Origin: Fluviibacter phosphoraccumulans
GTDB lineage: Bacteria; Pseudomonadota; Gammaproteobacteria; Burkholderiales; Rhodocyclaceae
NCBI RefSeq assembly: GCF_016110345.1
Contig: NZ_AP019011.1
Location: 1,488,001 to 1,552,000 of the forward strand
DNA length: 64,000 bases
Reading direction: 5' to 3'
The notes under the pieces are model-generated. The model was not told the origin of the DNA. It worked only from the letters and a program-made list of their open reading frames with translations, and ran no database searches. Positions 34,401 through 46,537 of this stretch are shown here, in pieces; position 1 is the first letter of the stretch, and each line of letters starts with the position of its first letter. The position numbers and the translations under genes were made by a program.

Positions 34401-35033
34401 TCAAGGATTTTGGTGCAGATCCAGGAACGAAGGGCCAACTTCTATATCAAGAATTTCAGACTCCGGTGCAGCGTGACTAACCATGCGGCGTAACTCAGCC
34501 ACGTCCGACACAACTGCGCTTAAGAAATAGTTGCCGCTGCCCATACTCTCGACCGCAGGAAGGCCACCAGCATCCTTAGCCCTCCCAGGCTGACCGGGAT
34601 AAAAGCCGAGATTCAAATCAAAATCTGACTCGACCAGTGCAAAGCCCCATCGAAGACGGCTCGCCGCAATACGGGGGAATTTTCCTTTTCCGTTTTTCCC
34701 GCTGACGCATTCTCGTTGGCGGTTATAACAGGGGATGCATATCGAGCCCGCCAGCAACCGATGCTCCGCTCGTTCACAGCGAATACATTTGCGGGCGATG
34801 AGAGCGGCTAGAGGCGTCGTTTCATCATCGTATGCTCCGTAATTCTTACGTGGTACCGGTAACGGGGCACGCCCGGCGTGGTGTCGCCCAACGGCACATC
34901 CCATGCAGGAGAAAGCCTGTTGGTGGAGATAGCTCTTCGCGCACGAATCGGCGCTCAGGCTCGCGTTCATTTTCAGGCAGTCGAAGACCATAAGCCCGGT
35001 CCCTGTTATCGCTTCACGGTATTCAATGTCCAT
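34401..35033 (-). CDS. Zinc-ribbon-like element protein
   Basis: 210 residues. Cysteine pairs FSCMGC, KCIRCERAEH and ICIPCYNRQREC look like one or two zinc ribbons in the middle of the protein; the C-terminal half (GFALVESDFDLNLGFYP; NYFLSAVVSDVAELRRMVSH) is soluble and unrecognised. It may bind nucleic acid. No good ribosome site precedes the ATG. Divergent from the tape-measure gene across 186 bp that must hold both promoters. Confidence 0.55.
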   Translation of the reverse strand: MDIEYREAITGTGLMVFDCLKMNASLSADSCAKSYLHQQAFSCMGCAVGRHHAGRAPLPVPRKNYGAYDDETTPLAALIARKCIRCERAEHRLLAGSICIPCYNRQRECVSGKNGKGKFPRIAASRLRWGFALVESDFDLNLGFYPGQPGRAKDAGGLPAVESMGSGNYFLSAVVSDVAELRRMVSHAAPESEILDIEVGPSFLDLHQNP

Positions 35034-35219
35034 GCAGACATCGAACCGTCACGACCAACCATTGCGGCCTCAACTCTCATTTCTGCCCCATCTTCTCTTG
35101 TCGTGACTGCACCATAAAAAACAAGAAGAACAGGGGATTAACAGGGCAATTCAAATTCCAACCGTGGCGACCCCGACTACTAGCTTTCGAGCCTATCGCC
35201 ATTGAAAAGTGAGAGAAAA

Positions 35220-38200
35220 ATGACAGGTCCAACGATACGAGTCAGCGCCGATGTTGCTGGCGTAGAGAAAGAGCTAGACAAGCTACGGGCAAAAACCGAG
35301 AAAATCGGTGCCGTCCTGTCGTCTGGCGAGGTTGGCATTGATACACGCGGTGCCAGGGCAGACCTTGAGGAATTAGAGGCAAGCGCCAAGAGCCTTATTA
35401 AGCTCCTGGACCGCGCCAAGGAAAGCGGCGACGACCTCACGGGCGTTGACTTCGATTCCGTCACTGAGTCGCTTGGCAAGGCTGCTAAGGCTGCTGGTGC
35501 CCTGGATCAGATTCTTGATGCCGTTGGTCAGTCTAGCGGCATGTCTGCGACTGTCCGTAATGCGAAACTAGCCGCCGATCACATACAACGCGCTGCCCGT
35601 GCCCAGGAGATTCTGAGCCGCGAGGGTATCAAGCTATCCCGCAACCAGGCCGATTCAGCAAAACAACAATTTGACCGGTGGCGGCAGTCTGGGGCCAGGG
35701 GAACGACTCGGATTAAAAACACCGAGTTCGATGACTGGCTGTCTGGCGGTTGGCGAAATTATTCGATGGATGAAGGCGAGGCGAGACGGCACCGTGCCGA
35801 TGTGCTGCGCTCGGTCGGGGTCGAAACGCCGAAAAACCAGCAGGAAAAAGAAGCGGCGCGAGAAAAGCGGAACCGTATGCTATCGACGGCTGCGAGTGCT
35901 GCTGGTGGCGCGATTGCTGGCACGATGTCTGGTGGTGGGCTTGGTCTCGGTTCTATAGCCGGTGGTGCTGCCGGGATGATTCCTGGTGCCGGTATGTTCC
36001 TGGGTCCGATTGCCGGTGCGATTGGCGGTATGCTGGATCGTGGCATGGAGCGGGCCGGGCAAGAAGGGGGCGACCTGACTGACCTGCGACATTCTGTCGG
36101 CGCGACGACGATAGATTTTGAAATGCTTCGTGGATCTGTTCGCCACTTCAATGAAGGCCTGGGTATCACGTATAACGAAGCCGCGAAGCTGGCTCGATCA
36201 TTTGCACACACGGCTACAAACGCCGAAGGCATGAACATAGGTCGAGAAGTCGGTTCTGCCGTCGGCTATGGCCGTGGTTACGGTATTTCACCGGAGGCCT
36301 CCGTTCAATTCTTTGCCAACATGCGCCAATACGGCGTTACGAATGGTGACCGAGACGGCAAGCGCCTGGCCCTGCAAATTGCTGAGTCTGTGCAGCGTGG
36401 TGGCACGTCGGCAAAGATGGATGAGGTCTTATCTGCTATCCAGGGATTTGTTCAGACATCCACACGCGCCTCACTGAGTCATAGCAACGCAGAGTCTTAT
36501 GCGTCATTTATGGCGTCGCTGACGGGTCTATCCATGCCCGGCATGAGAGGCGACCCGGCGAACGCTGCTAACGTCATGAATAAGGCCGATGCGGCAATGC
36601 GTCAGGGCGGTATGTTTGGCGAGGCTTCGCATAACCTTAGCCTGGGTGCTTACCAGAATCTGTTCGGCAATGAATTTAATGCGATTGATGCCAAGTTAAT
36701 CAACGAGCAAGGGGCGTTTAACGACCTTGGCAAGTCGTTTGACAACATGATTAGCATGGCAGAAGACCGTGGCGACTCTGCGGAAGCTGAACGCTACCGC
36801 CGAATGAAACCGCAGGGCAAGGGAAGAACCGCGCTATCCGTGAATATGGATTTCGTGGAGCGTCAGTTCGGCCACCTGGGCACAACCGGGTTTGCTGAAG
36901 CCGGGGCTAATCACTTCGGTATGGGCCTCAACGAGTTCACAGCCCTGTACAAGGGCTATAAGTCAGATAAAGGCCTGGGAGGCCTTGAATCGACACTGCG
37001 CACCTCTGGTATCGACATAAACACGCTCAACCCCAAACAAATATCAGCGTTGGCCCAATTATCCACCGCGGACAACACCGGGATAAGCAACCAAGCAAAC
37101 AAATTGCTCGGGCTGAATGGTTCAGAGGCACTCAGCCGTCCTGAGGCTGACAAGCTCAGAGGTGCGATGGCTGGAAACGACCCGGACGCGCTACGTCGTG
37201 TAGTCATGGAAATGACCGCCAAACACGGAAGCATGGACCAGGGCGAGAGAATGCGCCAGCAGCAAACGGATATGAACAATGCCATGCAGAAGCTGGCAAC
37301 GGAGCTTATCCCGCTGACCATGACTATGAAAGACGGGGTACTGGCTCTAGTGTCGAAAATCGCCCCAGAATCACCTCTTGCAGCACAGGCCAAAAACGAA
37401 AAATCAGCTGTTGAGAACTACCGATTCTCAAAGGTTGGCCGTAAGGGGCTGGCCGGTGAAATGATCGACGACCCGAATTCAGCAGACATGCAGAAATTGC
37501 GAGCCGACTCCATCGCTGAGCTACGGCGGGCGAAGGAAAACGGAATGCTTTCCTCCGAAGGCCAGCGAATTTTAGAGGCCGAAGACGCGGCGTCCGCCTC
37601 GGCAAATAGCGAACGCACCCCAGGCACCCAGCAGCCGAGTACGCCCGCGCCAACGAATCGCGGAATTGCGCGCAAAGCCCGCAAGGGGATGAAGCTGACA
37701 CCGGAAGAGCTTTCGTACCTATCCGAGACGGACAAGCTGCTAAAAATCCCACAGGGCACGTCTGCCGCACAAATTCAGGTTGAAAGCGGCAATGACCCCG
37801 AAGCAGTGTCTCCGCGTGGCGCGTGGGGCTTGGGTCAAATCATGCCGCGTGAGCGTGCTGAAATGGAGCGCCGAATGGGGCGCAAGATTGTCACGCGCAT
37901 GGACATGCTCGAAGCGCACCGGCTGATGATGCAGGAAAACATGGGCAAGTTCGGTAATGCCAAAGACGCACATCGGGCGTACAACGGCGGCTGGGACCGC
38001 AACAAGTGGGTGAACCCTGAAACCGCCAAATACGCAGAATCGATTGAGGCGACGCGCCGGGATTCGGCTGCTGCTAACTATGGGCTTACTTTGACCGATG
38101 ACGGCAAGCTACCGCCTGGTGCCGCCCCAGGCCTGAAGGGTGGCGGCAGTGCTCAGCGTCATGACATCCGGATTGATAACCGTGTCACGGTCCAGGATCA

Positions 38201-38273
38201 GAACGGTAACGAAAAGGGTAACTCAGTTGTCCAGACGCAAGTCGGGGCACCGGTACCGGCTGGAGCATCGTGA
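35220..38273 (+). CDS. Tape-measure-like protein with C-terminal lytic transglycosylase domain
   Basis: 1017 residues from MTGPTIRVSADV; GAGAG precedes this ATG, and a TTG six codons earlier is less likely. The N-terminus (IRVSADVAGVEKELDKLRAK) and coiled coils resemble phage tail tape measures. A glycine-rich hydrophobic stretch (about 225-275) could insert into membrane. Near residue 850 an SLT/transglycosylase-type domain shows AQIQVESGNDPEAVSPRGAWGLGQIMP with the catalytic glutamate in VESG and AYNGGWDRNKW. Such proteins set tail length and open peptidoglycan during DNA entry. No other tail gene is on the element, which is the striking point. Confidence 0.82.
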   Translation: MTGPTIRVSADVAGVEKELDKLRAKTEKIGAVLSSGEVGIDTRGARADLEELEASAKSLIKLLDRAKESGDDLTGVDFDSVTESLGKAAKAAGALDQILDAVGQSSGMSATVRNAKLAADHIQRAARAQEILSREGIKLSRNQADSAKQQFDRWRQSGARGTTRIKNTEFDDWLSGGWRNYSMDEGEARRHRADVLRSVGVETPKNQQEKEAAREKRNRMLSTAASAAGGAIAGTMSGGGLGLGSIAGGAAGMIPGAGMFLGPIAGAIGGMLDRGMERAGQEGGDLTDLRHSVGATTIDFEMLRGSVRHFNEGLGITYNEAAKLARSFAHTATNAEGMNIGREVGSAVGYGRGYGISPEASVQFFANMRQYGVTNGDRDGKRLALQIAESVQRGGTSAKMDEVLSAIQGFVQTSTRASLSHSNAESYASFMASLTGLSMPGMRGDPANAANVMNKADAAMRQGGMFGEASHNLSLGAYQNLFGNEFNAIDAKLINEQGAFNDLGKSFDNMISMAEDRGDSAEAERYRRMKPQGKGRTALSVNMDFVERQFGHLGTTGFAEAGANHFGMGLNEFTALYKGYKSDKGLGGLESTLRTSGIDINTLNPKQISALAQLSTADNTGISNQANKLLGLNGSEALSRPEADKLRGAMAGNDPDALRRVVMEMTAKHGSMDQGERMRQQQTDMNNAMQKLATELIPLTMTMKDGVLALVSKIAPESPLAAQAKNEKSAVENYRFSKVGRKGLAGEMIDDPNSADMQKLRADSIAELRRAKENGMLSSEGQRILEAEDAASASANSERTPGTQQPSTPAPTNRGIARKARKGMKLTPEELSYLSETDKLLKIPQGTSAAQIQVESGNDPEAVSPRGAWGLGQIMPRERAEMERRMGRKIVTRMDMLEAHRLMMQENMGKFGNAKDAHRAYNGGWDRNKWVNPETAKYAESIEATRRDSAAANYGLTLTDDGKLPPGAAPGLKGGGSAQRHDIRIDNRVTVQDQNGNEKGNSVVQTQVGAPVPAGAS

Positions 38274-38334
38274 TTATCAAAAGTCGTGACAGCAGAATAA
38301 ACAGACGAAACAGGCCATTAACAGGGGGAAAACA

Positions 38335-38667
38335 ATGTCTTCGTTTAACGCGCTTATCCAGGAGCTAACTGAAGCACTTCAGCTCAAGGCTGAAATCGAA
38401 AAAGAGCAGAGCTTGCGAAAGGCTTTAGCCGATTCACATGATTCGGGAGCCAACAACCTGAGCAAGGTCAAAAAGCTCGGGGCGAGGTTTGCCGCATCGT
38501 TACGCAAAGTAAAGGACGAATCCAAAAAATCGAACCGCGAACGGGCAGAAGCTCTCCTGAAAAGCGCACATGCGGCTTTAGCATCGGGAACTCTGGACCC
38601 CTACCGCACTGATCTGCTCAAACAAAAAATACAGGGGCTTGAGCGGGCGATGAAGGGCATGAAATGA
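38335..38667 (+). CDS. Small coiled-coil protein 1 of the rightward block
   Basis: 110 residues, preceded by AGGGGG. Charged helical protein (LIQELTEALQLKAEIEKEQS; KKLGARFAASLRKVKDESKK), no hydrophobic segment. Not recognised. Its position after the tape-measure-like gene suits a tail-assembly chaperone or structural accessory; that is inference. Overlaps the next gene by 4 nt. Confidence 0.65.
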   Translation: MSSFNALIQELTEALQLKAEIEKEQSLRKALADSHDSGANNLSKVKKLGARFAASLRKVKDESKKSNRERAEALLKSAHAALASGTLDPYRTDLLKQKIQGLERAMKGMK

Positions 38668-39068
38668 CATACCGAATCGAAATAATCGCCGGGCAGACCT
38701 TTGTGGGCATGACAAGCGCAGACGGGCGAAAACGCACCATGCCACCGCTGATTGCAATCACCGAACTAAAAGCCAACATTCAGGCATTAAATGAGCACCG
38801 CCTCGCCATTGAGGCTGAGGCATCCAACATCGTCTCCTCCATGCGCCAAAGCCTTGCTGCTGGTGCTGACACATCTGCTCACCGCACACGCATGACAGAA
38901 CTGAAGCGCATGGATTACGAACTTGTGAGCAGCATCAACAGCGCAAACGAGCAGATCCATGCGACTCGCGCTGCCGCCACCAGAGCGGAGGCGGAAAGCA
39001 TCGCCAACGCTGCACACGCAAACATCGCAACCGCATTAACACCTTTGGAAATTGGAGACCTAGCATGA
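38664..39068 (+). CDS. Small helical protein 2 of the rightward block
   Basis: 134 residues. A short beta start (YRIEIIAGQTFVGMTSADGR) precedes a long alpha-helical region rich in alanine and arginine (ELKANIQALNEHRLAIEAEA). Not recognised. ATGA overlap on both sides makes it the centre of a three-gene coupled unit. Confidence 0.65.
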   Translation: MTYRIEIIAGQTFVGMTSADGRKRTMPPLIAITELKANIQALNEHRLAIEAEASNIVSSMRQSLAAGADTSAHRTRMTELKRMDYELVSSINSANEQIHATRAAATRAEAESIANAAHANIATALTPLEIGDLA

Positions 39069-39589
39069 CCACCGTCAACGAAACAGCTGCCCGCCTTGCC
39101 TCTGCAAAACTTCGCGCTGAAGAAGCCACGGATGCACTCAACGCGGCCCAAAACCGGGCTGATGCGCTGGCTTCCAAAGTAGCCAACGCCCGCGCCCGAC
39201 AGCAGGCCATCACCAATGCCCGGCTTGAGGGTGAAGGCACGGAGGCCGAAACCGCAGAGTTTGCCGCCCTCTCGGGCGATATTGAAATGCTCACTGGGAT
39301 GCACAACGAGGCTACCGAATCACTGCAACCGTTAGGCCGTGCCGCGCTCGCCGCCGGAAACGACGTTTTAATGCTCACCCAAGCCCTTGAGCGTGTCACT
39401 GCCGAAGAGAAATACCAGGCCATTGCCGCCCGCACCGCAGAGATTGAGGCCCTGCTGTGCAAAGCCATCACCTTGCAGTTTGAAGCAGGCCAGGCAATCG
39501 GACGCGGCCCTCTTATTTCGAATTCGTGGCGCATGACTTCAGGTCTGGACCGCATCGTGCGCGTCAATGCACTACCGGAGAGCGTCTAA
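39065..39589 (+). CDS. Small coiled-coil protein 3 of the rightward block
   Basis: 174 residues, almost wholly helical with heptad-like pattern (ARLASAKLRAEEATDALNAA; LEGEGTEAETAEFAALSGDI), no signal or membrane segment. Not recognised. Third of the coupled trio, ending one base before the DUF5681 gene. Resembles scaffold-type proteins in composition only. Confidence 0.65.
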   Translation: MTTVNETAARLASAKLRAEEATDALNAAQNRADALASKVANARARQQAITNARLEGEGTEAETAEFAALSGDIEMLTGMHNEATESLQPLGRAALAAGNDVLMLTQALERVTAEEKYQAIAARTAEIEALLCKAITLQFEAGQAIGRGPLISNSWRMTSGLDRIVRVNALPESV

Positions 39590-39590
39590 C

Positions 39591-39803
39591 ATGGGGTTTA
39601 AGCCTGGACAGTCTGGGAACCCAAAAGGGAGGCCCAAAGGCTCACGCGATGCTTTTGCAGCAGCCCGTCGGCTCATCGCCCCACACCTGCCACAACTCGC
39701 AGAGCAAACGCTTGCAGCTGCCCTCAAGGGCGACACAAATGCGGCTGTCGCCTGTATCGAATTGGCCGCAGTCGCCATTGCCGACAAGAAAGCCCAGGCC
39801 TAA
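39591..39803 (+). CDS. DUF5681-type phage protein
   Basis: 70 residues from MGFKPGQSGNPKGRPKGS, the diagnostic DUF5681 start, found in many prophages next to packaging genes. The rest is a short helical tail (APHLPQLAEQTLAAALKG). The basic loop suggests nucleic-acid binding. The start lies one base after the previous stop, so it belongs to the rightward operon. Confidence 0.8.
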   Translation: MGFKPGQSGNPKGRPKGSRDAFAAARRLIAPHLPQLAEQTLAAALKGDTNAAVACIELAAVAIADKKAQA

Positions 39804-39836
39804 TAGCTTTTCGATTCCTCCGGGCAGGGTTAACTC

Positions 39837-40343
39837 ATGGCCCAGCCCCTTTCCCCCCGGCCTTGTGCCGGGGCTTTTTTCACGATGTTTGACAACGACC
39901 GCGCCGCTGCTATTCATGAAGCAGGTCACGCCCTGGTCGGCTATCTAGTTGGTCACCACATTGAACGGGCGTTTATTGGCGAAGACATGGAGGGCGTGGT
40001 TCCTGCCGGTATCGCTGAGGGTGGCGTAGCCCTTCGATTGGTTGGCGATTGGCGGCATGCTGTCTTTGTAGGTGTCGCCGGATGGTGCGCCGAAGAGGTC
40101 GCTTTCCCAGGAATTAAGGCAGACCAGGGACAGGATGGTGAGTTTTGCCATGAGGTACTGCGTCAGGCCGGTTTCTCGGAATGTCATACAGAGGCCTTAG
40201 TTGGCTGGGCCAACACTGTTGTTCGTGACCAACTTAGCAAGCGACGCTTAACCCTTGAAGCCGTAGCCGATTGGTTAATGCGCTACCGTGACATCGACGC
40301 CGAAACACTCTATGTACTCATCCAGGCGCAAGCGACGACTTAG
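39837..40343 (+). CDS. Small zinc metalloprotease-like protein (HEAGH)
   Basis: 168 residues from 39837, where CAGGG lies at good spacing; an internal ATG at 39885 lacks a ribosome site. The motif AAIHEAGHALVGYLVG is the HExxH zinc site of M41/FtsH-like peptidases, with a possible third ligand in DQGQDGEFCHEVLRQAG. There is no AAA ATPase part and no membrane segment. The first 15 codons contain a perfect terminator hairpin. It converges with, and overlaps by 4 nt, the next leftward gene. It may process an element or helper protein; this is inference. Confidence 0.7.
   Translation: MAQPLSPRPCAGAFFTMFDNDRAAAIHEAGHALVGYLVGHHIERAFIGEDMEGVVPAGIAEGGVALRLVGDWRHAVFVGVAGWCAEEVAFPGIKADQGQDGEFCHEVLRQAGFSECHTEALVGWANTVVRDQLSKRRLTLEAVADWLMRYRDIDAETLYVLIQAQATT
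39855..39880 (+). terminator. Strong terminator inside the start of the protease gene
   Basis: CCCCGGC (39855-39861) and GCCGGGG (39867-39873) with a 5-nt loop, then CTTTTTT. It ends the rightward operon but lies within codons 7-15 of the HEAGH gene, so that gene needs read-through or its own control. Confidence 0.85.
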
Positions 40344-40957
40344 AATTCAGACAACGACGGGACGTAAACCCCGATGTTCTTTTGTACTGCGTAGAGGCGC
40401 TTCATTATCCGAATTTGCGTATCTTTATCGGCTGCACCAATTTCTTCAATGATGATGCTGATGACCTTTTCAGACGTTTCGATTGAGTGGAACCGCTCCA
40501 TCAAGGAAACCGCTGCGTCCAGGATATTCTCGCGGCGAGCAATCGACTTCTCGAAATAGGCCGGGATTCGGATTTTGCCGTCCGTCGTCATGCTGAACTC
40601 GCGGAGTAGCTTTGCGTCTTCGTACAGGGTCCCCACCTCTTTCAAGTAATCGAACCCTCGAAACGCCTCATCACCCTCTTTCGCCACGATGGCCGGATTC
40701 GGGACCGCTGGCAGTGCCTGAGACACAACAGGCGGCACCGCCTTGTCGCCGCGATTACGGGCGCTGATGCGTTTGCGGGCGTTCGCAAGGGCCTCCGGGC
40801 TGGCGGGAGCCTCCTTCACCTGCTTCGCAATCCGCCAGAACGTCGATTCAGGCACATCTGGGAAGCGGTCCCGAACCTTTGCCCAGTCTTTCGGACCATG
40901 TTTGCCGAGGTGCCTCTCGATTGCAGCAATGAGCGCCGCACGCTGTTTCTTCTCCAC
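40340..40957 (-). CDS. DNA-binding-like element protein, possible small-terminase analogue
   Basis: 205 residues from a GTG. The N-terminus has an HTH/Myb-like segment (KHGPKDWAKVRDRFPDVPES; TFWRIAKQVKE), then a proline-alanine linker and a long helical C-terminal half (SIARRENILDAAVSLMERFH; KVISIIIEEIGAADKDTQIRIM). DNA-binding start plus helical oligomerisation region is the layout of small terminases, which PICI-type satellites use to redirect packaging. No clear family match, so the role is inferred. Convergent with the protease gene. Confidence 0.5.
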   Translation of the reverse strand: MEKKQRAALIAAIERHLGKHGPKDWAKVRDRFPDVPESTFWRIAKQVKEAPASPEALANARKRISARNRGDKAVPPVVSQALPAVPNPAIVAKEGDEAFRGFDYLKEVGTLYEDAKLLREFSMTTDGKIRIPAYFEKSIARRENILDAAVSLMERFHSIETSEKVISIIIEEIGAADKDTQIRIMKRLYAVQKNIGVYVPSLSEF

Positions 40958-41039
40958 TGATTGTGCCCTGTTCTGTCAGTCGTTCTAACTAATATTGTCA
41001 TCACGACAACCGCACCTGGGCCATATCACGGCAAGCTAA

Positions 41040-41696
41040 TTAACTGCCAATAAACTGAAGCAGTGCCTCACCTAACCCTGTAGTCCTTCTCTGTGCCAGG
41101 CCTGAACCAGACATAGTGACATGAATGTTATCAGTATTGACCAAGCCCCGAGCGAACAAGTCTCGCCACAATTGGTCATATAGATCACGCTGAGGCCGCA
41201 AAGACGGGATATTGTGAATCAAAACACTATCTAACCCACCCATACTCAACCCAGGAGGTGCTTCTGGGCTGTGAAAAACTTTCAAGATTCTAAAGTGCAT
41301 TTCTGTAAGCTCATCCACATACCCAAGGAGCAGGTGTTGAACCGTTTCCTCTGGCCCTTTCCCTATCGCTACGTTCATTACAGCGTTTCTTAAGGCTTCG
41401 AGCTTCACCGAATTATGAGTGCGGAGTGCCGCCTGGCTTGCTTGCATCATCACAGAAATGAACTGTTCATTCTCCTGAAGCAACGCCAAATCCAGGCCAT
41501 CGGCTTCTAGACTTTCAAGGCGTTCGCCTACGCTTTGCATCCATTCCGCACGGCGCTTTTCCAAAGGGGGCTGCACGACATATTGAAACAATTCAACGGC
41601 TGGACCACCTATGACAGGAATAACGGACAATCCCGCTTTTGCTGCGGCATGGGCAACATCACCCACAGAACGCTTATCAGGAACCTTTGACGACAT
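41040..41696 (-). CDS. Possible membrane-acting effector near attR (unknown)
   Basis: 218 residues with a good ribosome site (GGGGGTAGGG). An N-terminal glycine-proline hydrophobic segment (AKAGLSVIPVIGGPAVELFQ) precedes helices (VVQPPLEKRRAEWMQSVGER). This layout recalls uncharacterised proteins often met beside defence genes, in which a similar GG-P helix is followed by EKRR; I cannot name a family. Second of a two-gene leftward unit at the cargo end of the element. Confidence 0.55.
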   Translation of the reverse strand: MSSKVPDKRSVGDVAHAAAKAGLSVIPVIGGPAVELFQYVVQPPLEKRRAEWMQSVGERLESLEADGLDLALLQENEQFISVMMQASQAALRTHNSVKLEALRNAVMNVAIGKGPEETVQHLLLGYVDELTEMHFRILKVFHSPEAPPGLSMGGLDSVLIHNIPSLRPQRDLYDQLWRDLFARGLVNTDNIHVTMSGSGLAQRRTTGLGEALLQFIGS

Positions 41697-41715
41697 TACC
41701 CTACCCCCATAGAAA

Positions 41716-41970
41716 TCAGCCCGTATAAATAATGTCCCAATTGAACATCATCCTAAATGGCTCCGATGCAGCTATATCAATACCGAAGAACTGACTCAAT
41801 AGAGTGATTGTCTTAAGGTCTACTATCTCGCCAAGGAGTTTGACTGACTCACACCCATTAGCTTCGAGAATAAGCTTTTTCGCTTCTTCTAATGTCGCAC
41901 CCTTAACTAGATACGTGTTGCCTTCTGTACCGTCGTGGAGAACTTCCCGAAAAACCGCAACTATCGACAT
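41716..41970 (-). CDS. Small partner protein of the attR-end pair (unknown)
   Basis: 84 residues from MSIVAVFREVLHDG; GGAAGGGG lies at proper distance before this ATG, so the longer frame to 42024 is not used. Compact alpha/beta protein (LVKGATLEEAKKLILEANGC), not recognised. Lies 19 bp upstream of the putative effector, so the two are co-transcribed and may be a toxin/immunity or defence pair. Confidence 0.55.
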   Translation of the reverse strand: MSIVAVFREVLHDGTEGNTYLVKGATLEEAKKLILEANGCESVKLLGEIVDLKTITLLSQFFGIDIAASEPFRMMFNWDIIYTG

Positions 41971-42094
41971 GTCTACCCCTTCCAGAGAATCACTTATCAT
42001 TGAGCAGGATATAGGTTTTATCAAACATCCAACGATTAAGCGGTTTTCATTTTTAATGCGTGAACCATGGGGGGATTATGGTGAACACTTCACA

Positions 42095-42118
42095 AATTTG
42101 GCTACATGGTGGCTACAC
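42095..42118. repeat. Right arm-type repeat of the element (24 bp)
   Basis: Exact copy, same orientation, of 26324-26347, again with two GGCTACA heptamers 11 bp apart (42100 and 42111). It lies 58 bp from attR. Confidence 0.7.
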
Positions 42119-42131
42119 GGCCCAACAAAGC

Positions 42132-42160
42132 AAAAGGCCCGAATCTTTCGAAACGGGCCT
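42132..42160 (-). terminator. Element-supplied terminator for tRNA-Ser
   Basis: Minus-strand hairpin AGGCCCG/CGGGCCT with T4 after it, 17 bp beyond the tRNA 3' end. The ancestral terminator (26109-26140) was carried 16 kb away by the integration. Confidence 0.8.
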
Positions 42161-42176
42161 AAGTGCTTGTATTAAT

Positions 42177-42264
<88 letters not shown>

Positions 42265-42273
42265 GACTTTTAA

Positions 42274-42301
42274 ATTATAACACGCCCGACTTTCCTGTAC
42301 A
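42274..42301 (-). promoter_or_regulatory. tRNA-Ser promoter
   Basis: Minus strand: TGTACA (42301-42296), 16-bp spacer, perfect TATAAT (42279-42274); transcription would start just before tRNA base 1 at 42264. Confidence 0.6.
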
Positions 42302-42361
42302 GATGCCCTCGAAGCCCCCCCATGCTAGAGTAAAGCGTTGCCGCAAGGAGCGTTTCTCCTG

Positions 42362-46532
<4,171 letters not shown>

Positions 46533-46537
46533 GATGC

